Source: Pseudomonadota bacterium (lineage in GTDB: Bacteria > Myxococcota > Myxococcia > Myxococcales > Myxococcaceae). Taken from it: a DNA stretch of 64,000 nucleotides. The position numbers were made by a program, and so were the translations under genes. The notes under the pieces were generated by a model that ran no database searches, was not told where the DNA came from, and was given only the letters and a program-made list of their open reading frames with translations. The stretch covers positions 62,001 through 126,000 of the forward strand of contig JAFAAN010000171.1 of the NCBI GenBank assembly GCA_023426545.1, written 5' to 3'. Below are positions 59,822 to 64,000 of this stretch, one piece after another. Positions within the stretch are counted from its first letter, which is position 1, and each line of letters opens with the position of its first letter.

Positions 59822-61546
59822 ATGCAAGACGAGATGGCGCAACTCCTCGCGGATTTGCGGGGAGCCAGGGACTTCGAGACCGCGGCTGCCGCCACGCTTC
59901 GGCGGTTGCAGGTCGTTGCCCAGGAAGCCCTTGCGTCCAGCCGGTACGCGGCCCGGGGCCGGGTGCTTCGCGGCATCGTCCACCTGCGCCCGGGTGAGGC
60001 CTACCGCAGCCTGGCCGCGCTGGATGTGGGGGCGGCTGAGATTACGGATGCGGGTGTGGGTGCGCCCTTCTTCACTTCGGCCACGGCGTGGCGCGCGGTG
60101 GTGGAGCACCGGTGCGCGGTGTCCATCGACGTGAATGTCGGGACGGTGCAGCCCCATGCGCCCAATGCGCCGGTGACGGGGGACCCGGGCCTGGCGGGCT
60201 TCAACAGCCACGAGAGCCGGCAGCGCTTCCTCGGCCGTCACGCGACGCACGTGTGTGTGCTGCCGCTGCGCACGCCCGGGGGCGGCATCGAGGGGATGAT
60301 TTCTCTGGAGGCGGATTGCCTGGCCGCGATGGGGCAGGAGTTCGTCTGGATGGAGGCGGGGGACCGGCTCCAACTGCTGGCGGACGTAGCGGCCCCGTAT
60401 CTGGCGCGGCTGCCGCAGCGGCCGGTGGCGCGGCCGGAGGTGGACGAGTTCCTCCCGGTGGTGGGGCGCTCCATGGCGGAACTGCTGCCCATCCTCCGGG
60501 TCTTCGCGCTCCAGGACGAGACCATCCTCATCAGCGGCGCCACGGGGGCGGGCAAGTCGCGCCTGGCGCGCTGGTGCCACGAGCGCTCCAACCGCCGGGG
60601 CAAGCCCTTCGAGACGATGGACCTGGTGACAGTGCCCGAGGACCTCCAGATGGCGGAGCTCTTCGGCTGGAAGAAGGGCGCTTTCACAGGCGCGGTGCGC
60701 GACGCGCCCGGCAGCGTGGCCCGCGCGGACGGTGGCACGCTCTTCATCGACGAAATCGACAAGCTGTCGCTCAAGGCCCAGGCGGGGCTGCTGCACCTGC
60801 TGGAGTCGCGCAGCTACCGTCCGCTGGGCGAGGGCGCCGGTGAGCGGCAGGCGGACGTGCGCTTCATCATCGGTACCAACGCGGACCTGCACGCGGAGGT
60901 CCGCGCCGGCCGCTTCCGCGAGGACCTCTACTACCGCGTCAACGTGTTGCCAGTGCGCATGCCGCCCCTGCAGGAGCGCCAGGACGAAATCCCCCTGTGG
61001 GCGCAGTACATGGTCAACCGCCGGCATCGCGAGCGCTCGCCGGAAGGCCATGCCCGGCTGGTGAAGGAGGCCGAGCTGCTGCTGGTGGGGAGCCCCTGGC
61101 CGGGCAACCTGCGGCAGCTCGACAACATCGTCCGTCGCGCCTACACGCTGGCCATGGTGGAGCACGCCGACGCCCCGGGCGAGCTGGTGCTGCAGGAGAG
61201 GCACGTCGCGCAGGCGCTGGACTACGAGCAGGCCCCGGGCGCCCGGCCTCTGCCAGAGGCGCTGCGCGCGGCGGCCCAGGCCTTCGTCGCGGAGGCGCGA
61301 CGCCGCAACGCCCCGCTGGACCTGGACCTGGCGGATGCCTTCCGCGGCATGGTGCTGGGGTTCGCCATCCGCCAGGTGGGCCGGGACGAGGGCTTCAAGC
61401 TGCTGGGGCGCGAGAGCCTGGTGAAGAACCGCAACCACCACAAGGCGCTCAAGCGCGAGCTGGAGAAGGTGGACTCGCTCTACAAGGCCCTGGGCGAGGA
61501 GGGCTCGCCCTTCTCGGATCTGCTGTCGGAGGTCGACGCCGTCTGA
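59822..61546 (+). CDS. Sigma-54 activator (AAA) with GAF-like sensor and atypical C-terminus
   Basis: 574 aa from ATG 59822. Residues about 1-190 form a GAF-like sensor (TLRRLQVVAQEALASSRYAARGRVLRGIV; VCVLPLRTPGGGIEGMISLEAD). The AAA core is canonical: Walker A GATGAGKS about 238-245, the sigma-54-contacting loop GAFTGA at 286-291, Walker B GGTLFIDEIDKL, and sensor II RVNVLPVRMPPL. The C-terminal 110 residues (DLADAFRGMVLGFAIRQVGRDEGFKLLGRESLVKNRNHHKALKRELEK) do not show the standard Fis helix-turn-helix (N-x-x-AAxxLGIsRxTLxRK), so DNA binding is uncertain or uses a divergent helix pair. It is preceded by the sigma-54 region described above. Confidence 0.88.
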   Translation: MQDEMAQLLADLRGARDFETAAAATLRRLQVVAQEALASSRYAARGRVLRGIVHLRPGEAYRSLAALDVGAAEITDAGVGAPFFTSATAWRAVVEHRCAVSIDVNVGTVQPHAPNAPVTGDPGLAGFNSHESRQRFLGRHATHVCVLPLRTPGGGIEGMISLEADCLAAMGQEFVWMEAGDRLQLLADVAAPYLARLPQRPVARPEVDEFLPVVGRSMAELLPILRVFALQDETILISGATGAGKSRLARWCHERSNRRGKPFETMDLVTVPEDLQMAELFGWKKGAFTGAVRDAPGSVARADGGTLFIDEIDKLSLKAQAGLLHLLESRSYRPLGEGAGERQADVRFIIGTNADLHAEVRAGRFREDLYYRVNVLPVRMPPLQERQDEIPLWAQYMVNRRHRERSPEGHARLVKEAELLLVGSPWPGNLRQLDNIVRRAYTLAMVEHADAPGELVLQERHVAQALDYEQAPGARPLPEALRAAAQAFVAEARRRNAPLDLDLADAFRGMVLGFAIRQVGRDEGFKLLGRESLVKNRNHHKALKRELEKVDSLYKALGEEGSPFSDLLSEVDAV

Positions 61547-61561
61547 GCCACGGCGCCCGAA

Positions 61562-62365
61562 CTACCGGGCGTCCGAGTGGAGGCCGGCCGCGATGCCGGT
61601 GGCGCCCCGGGCCAGCTCGTCACAGACGAGCGCGTGGAGCCGGAGGGCCATGCGCGCTTCCTGCACCACCTCGCGCGCCTCGTCCTCGTCCAGCTCCAGC
61701 CCGTCGAGGCGCGAGTGGAAGCGGACGCGGAAGGCCACCAGCTCGGCCTCGGGGACGGCGCCGTAGAAGCGGGTGCCCTGGCCCTCCGCCAGCTCGAAGG
61801 ACTCCGCGATGCGCCGCGCCCGGCGGTGCCCGGTGAAGACGTCCAGCACGCAGCGCGCGTAGGCGTGCGCCACCAGCAGGTGGGGCGCGTCCTCGGACAC
61901 CTCGCGGATGCGCTTGGCGTGCAGCCGCGCCTCCACGCACACCTGGGCATCCGTCCGCGACTCGCCGCAGAAGTACGTCAGGTCCGCCTCCAGCGCGGCG
62001 GCCAGGCGCAGCTCGGGCAGCAGCAGCACCGGCGTCAGCGGCGTCTCCATGACGAGGGGGAGCGCGGACTCGAAGGCGGCGTAGAGCGCGTGGAGCTGGC
62101 GCAGGTGACTCACGTAGTGCTGGGCCCGCACGTACTGGCCATAGAGCCCGCATTCCCACGTGTCGAAGAAGAGGGCCTGGATGAACAGCGAGCGCTCCAC
62201 CTGCTCCACCAGCTTCGCCGTCCCTTCCGCCAGCAGGGCGGACAGCGGCGCGGGGCCCGGGGTCAGCGGTGGAGGGGGAGACACCAGCCGCGCCGGCTCC
62301 CCCAGCCGCTTCACGCGCGCGGACACGTCCGGGCGGAGCAGGCGCAACGTGCCGGTGGAGCTCAC
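61562..62365 (-). CDS. Heme-oxygenase-fold protein lacking the proximal His
   Basis: 267 aa, GTG 62365 overlapping the stop of the small zinc-ribbon gene (4 bp). The domain (about 40-260) has the HemO pattern: EGTAKLVEQVERSLFIQALFFDTWECGLYGQYVRAQHYVSHLRQLHALYAAFESAL with turns, then LPELRLAAALEADLTYFCGE, LLVAHAYARCVLDVFTGHRRARRI, and FYGAVPEAELVAFRVRFHSRL. In true enzymes the TxxxHxxxE helix gives the proximal heme ligand; here position 53 is Val (KLVEQVERSL), so it is probably not a biliverdin-forming oxygenase of the classical type. It may bind heme differently or be a scaffold. The operon has an AT-rich palindrome upstream. Confidence 0.75.
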   Translation of the reverse strand: MSSTGTLRLLRPDVSARVKRLGEPARLVSPPPPLTPGPAPLSALLAEGTAKLVEQVERSLFIQALFFDTWECGLYGQYVRAQHYVSHLRQLHALYAAFESALPLVMETPLTPVLLLPELRLAAALEADLTYFCGESRTDAQVCVEARLHAKRIREVSEDAPHLLVAHAYARCVLDVFTGHRRARRIAESFELAEGQGTRFYGAVPEAELVAFRVRFHSRLDGLELDEDEAREVVQEARMALRLHALVCDELARGATGIAAGLHSDAR

Positions 62366-62616
62366 TGCTTCCACCCGCCGCTGGCCAGGGCGCTCATCCC
62401 CACGGGCTCGGTGTCCTCGTTGGAGAGGGGCTCCAGCGGCGTCCCCAGCTGATGGAGCGCCTCCGCCAGCGTCATGGCGATGGCGCGGAGCACCTCCTCC
62501 TCCACGCGAATCGTCACCGGCCCCATGGCCAGGTGGATATGTCCGCAGGAGCATCGCGTCACTTCCGCGCACGGACCTCGCGCCAGCACCTTCTTGCCGC
62601 AGCCCTGACCGACCAT
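62362..62616 (-). CDS. Small Cys-rich protein coupled to the heme-oxygenase-like gene
   Basis: 84 aa, ATG 62616 without a clear ribosome-binding site. Cysteines CGKK, PCAEV and CSCGHIHLAMGPVTIRV suggest a small metal-binding (zinc or Fe-S) ribbon, followed by a helix (EEEVLRAIAMTLAEALHQLG) and a Gly/Trp tail. The stop overlaps the start of the heme-oxygenase-like gene, so the two products are translationally coupled and likely work together. I recognise no family. It is the first gene of the two-gene minus-strand operon. Confidence 0.65.
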   Translation of the reverse strand: MVGQGCGKKVLARGPCAEVTRCSCGHIHLAMGPVTIRVEEEVLRAIAMTLAEALHQLGTPLEPLSNEDTEPVGMSALASGGWKQ

Positions 62617-62633
62617 CGCTGTTGTCTTTGACT

Positions 62634-62656
62634 TTGATTTTGAGTATCGAAATCAA
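62634..62656 (-). promoter_or_regulatory. AT-rich palindrome upstream of the heme-oxygenase-like operon
   Basis: TTGATTT (62634-62640) and AAATCAA (62650-62656) are perfect inverted repeats with a 9-bp spacer (TGAGTATCG). The surrounding 45 bp is strikingly AT-rich for this genome. It lies 18-40 bp upstream of the ATG at 62616 and fits an operator for a metalloregulator such as Fur, though it is not a canonical Fur box. The DksA-like promoters elsewhere in this window show nothing similar. Confidence 0.5.
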
Positions 62657-62779
62657 GATGATGATGCGCCAGAAGGAGGGCGGAGCGCAAGCCCTGCCCA
62701 TTTCGGGGCATGTCGCGGACGTGGGGCAGGGGGCCGGCGAGGGCGGCCCCCGGCCGGCGTGTCTCCTGGCGTGGTCGGG

Positions 62780-63262
62780 TCAGCGGCCCAGGGGCTGGCG
62801 CTGTGCGTCCCGCAGGCCCACCAGCACGCTGTTGCCGTCATCGGCCACGCGCAGCTCGCCGTAGCGGGCGCGCTCATAGCGGTCGGCGTGGCCCTCTTGA
62901 AAGAAGAAGGACTCCGCGCCGAGCCGGATGCGGCCTCCCCGGATGCGATAGCGGAGCGTCAGCTCTTCCGGTGTCGGCGGTGTGTCGGGGGTATCGAAGC
63001 GCACGAAGCGCCCCACGCCGTCCGCATCCAGCCGCAGCACCAGCCGCCCGTCTGGTGGGAGGTGAGCGCTCTGCTTGCGGCTGATGGCGTAGTCCAGCAC
63101 CATGTAGTCGCCCTGCATCAGCGAGCGTGGGTCCACGGGCGCCAGCTCCAACAGCACCATCTGGCCCGAGCGCAGCACGTGCTCCTTCTGGATGACGAGC
63201 CCCGTGGGGACGAGCAGCGCCAGGACAAGCCCGCCGAGGATGACCGCCGTGCGCAGCATCAC
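62780..63262 (-). CDS. GDYXXLXY-type membrane-associated protein
   Basis: 160 aa. A single N-terminal TM or signal (RTAVILGGLVLALLVPTGLVI) and then a beta-rich extracytoplasmic domain with the family signature MQGDYMVLDYAI at about 49-58. It ends in RDAQRQPLGR. GDYXXLXY proteins are encoded beside DUF4401 and DUF2157 proteins in many proteobacteria; here a DUF4401 gene overlaps it by 4 bp. Their role is unknown, perhaps in membrane or envelope maintenance. Confidence 0.85.
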   Translation of the reverse strand: MMLRTAVILGGLVLALLVPTGLVIQKEHVLRSGQMVLLELAPVDPRSLMQGDYMVLDYAISRKQSAHLPPDGRLVLRLDADGVGRFVRFDTPDTPPTPEELTLRYRIRGGRIRLGAESFFFQEGHADRYERARYGELRVADDGNSVLVGLRDAQRQPLGR

Positions 63263-64000
63263 CGCACCTCCGTCGCCGGGGCGGGGAAGCGCCGCAGCAG
63301 GAATGAGCGCAGGCCCAGGAACACCAGTCCACCGCCCATCAACGCCAGCGACTTGGCCAGCAGCGTGAGGCCCAGGTCATAGTAGTACCAGCCTCCGGCC
63401 ACGAGCAGGAACGCGACCGCCAGCCCCAGCAGCACGCTGCTGCGGCGGTGGAAGCCGAGCACCAGCATGCCCACGGCGGTGATGATGGCGGGTGTGTGCG
63501 GCGTGAGCACGGCCAGCAGCACGAGCGCCGCGAACACCGCCGCGCCAGCCACGCCGGTGGGGTCCATCGCCAGCTCGCGTAGCACCCGCCACGCGGTGAA
63601 CAGCGTCAGCGCCGTCAGCCCCAGCGTCAGCACGCTGTTCGGGAGCATGGGGGCGGTGCCGATGAGCATGTGAGCCATCCCCGACAGGCCGCGCGTCAGC
63701 AGTGCCGCCGGCACGATGCACGCGAGCGCGAACGCCACCGGCCCCACGAGGCCCGCTCCGGCGCCTTGGCGCAGCCGGGCCTGCTCCAGGAAGAGCAGGT
63801 GCATCAACACCGAGAAGCCCAGCAGCAGCAGGTCCACCCCGTAGCCGCCCGCCATCTTCCAGGCGAGGAAGCCGGCGGCGGAGACGATTCCCCAGGTGCA
63901 CAGGAAGCGGAGGATGGCGTCGGGATTGGCGATGAGCAGCGCGGTGCTGATGGTCAGCCCCAGCACCGCCGTGAGCACCTCGCTCTTCGCCAGGGTGCCG
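63259..64000 (-). CDS. DUF4401-like membrane protein, 5' part beyond window
   Basis: At least 247 residues are in the window; the frame remains open to the right edge (GTLAKSEVLTAVLGLTISTALL precedes the first possible GTG at 63978). The visible part has about eight TM helices, including the signature stretch ILRFLCTWGIVSAAGFLAWKMAGGYG and LDPTGVAG-like loop. DUF4401 is normally about 300-350 aa with an additional N-terminus, so the start is missing. Its stop overlaps the GDYXXLXY gene by 4 bp; the usual partner DUF2157 gene should lie upstream, outside this window. Confidence 0.8.
   Translation of the reverse strand, partial: GTLAKSEVLTAVLGLTISTALLIANPDAILRFLCTWGIVSAAGFLAWKMAGGYGVDLLLLGFSVLMHLLFLEQARLRQGAGAGLVGPVAFALACIVPAALLTRGLSGMAHMLIGTAPMLPNSVLTLGLTALTLFTAWRVLRELAMDPTGVAGAAVFAALVLLAVLTPHTPAIITAVGMLVLGFHRRSSVLLGLAVAFLLVAGGWYYYDLGLTLLAKSLALMGGGLVFLGLRSFLLRRFPAPATEVR

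Noticed and set aside
62634..62656. Palindrome considered as a canonical Fur box
   Set aside because: It lacks the GATAAT hexamer pattern; I keep it only as an unassigned operator candidate.

Overview
The window reads as an ordinary stretch of chromosome from a myxobacterium of the Myxococcaceae (Myxococcus/Corallococcus type). The evidence is the very GC-rich, GC3-biased sequence, the abundance of lipoproteins, and the families found: an AgmX/GltJ-like gliding-motility relative, a Ser/Thr kinase with a C-terminal PEGA tail, a myxobacterial PilZ protein, sigma-54 regulation, two degenerate or hybrid sensor kinases, and a set of secreted lytic enzymes. I see no insertion sequence, prophage, integrase, CRISPR array, tRNA or rRNA gene. 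The one clear structural RNA gene is RNase P RNA (minus strand, about 6137-6537).

Layout. 1-11 kb: small lipoproteins, a PEGA protein, an M1-type metallopeptidase, ftsY, rnpB, an ECF42-like sigma factor with a C-terminal helical-repeat domain, an RNase HI-like protein, a coiled-coil zinc-ribbon protein and a cupredoxin-like lipoprotein. 11-16 kb: an AgmX-like protein (zinc ribbon, GYF, TM, AgmX C-terminal domain), then a minus-strand operon of two tandem ComEC-like metallo-beta-lactamase proteins with Ada-like zinc tails plus a DUF3006 protein. 15.7-31 kb: scattered but coherent nucleoside salvage: deoC, a PGM2-like phosphomutase, a four-gene BMP-type nucleoside ABC importer, deoA, cdd and a COG0402 deaminase. 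Among these sit a DksA-like protein, a kinase lacking its phospho-acceptor His, a DUF4328 protein, a SET-domain protein and a PilZ protein.

31-45 kb: a membrane histidine kinase diverges from pspA. pspA is followed by a membrane-anchored substrate-binding-like protein and a membrane coiled-coil protein. Next comes a tightly overlapping operon of a lipoprotein, a LolD/MacB-like ATPase, an FtsX-like permease and a membrane protein. A PEGA-tailed Ser/Thr kinase, a two-module AAA ATPase and a GGCT-like protein follow. 45-50 kb: a cluster of extracellular-type hydrolases: a NUC1 nuclease with EF-hand-like loops, an L,D-transpeptidase and a LysM lytic transglycosylase. 50-58.5 kb: a response regulator overlapping a metallophosphatase-like/tetraheme cytochrome lipoprotein, an MscS channel, an LpoB/COG3014 envelope operon, a ZIP transporter and a CBS-domain protein.

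58.5-64 kb: a methyltransferase; then an intergenic region with two tandem dyads, a sigma-54 promoter match and a strong hairpin in front of a sigma-54 activator that lacks a recognisable Fis helix. After it comes a heme-oxygenase-fold protein with Val where the proximal His should be, coupled to a small zinc-ribbon protein behind an AT-rich palindrome. A GDYXXLXY/DUF4401 pair runs off the right end.

The most promising loci for undescribed biology are the sigma-54/dyad/hairpin region (59.53-59.82 kb), the heme-oxygenase-like operon (61.56-62.66 kb), the PspA operon (32.75-35.53 kb), the PEGA-kinase/AAA pair (40.18-44.50 kb) and the response regulator/cytochrome pair (49.94-51.86 kb). All functions are inferred from sequence reading alone; no database search was run.
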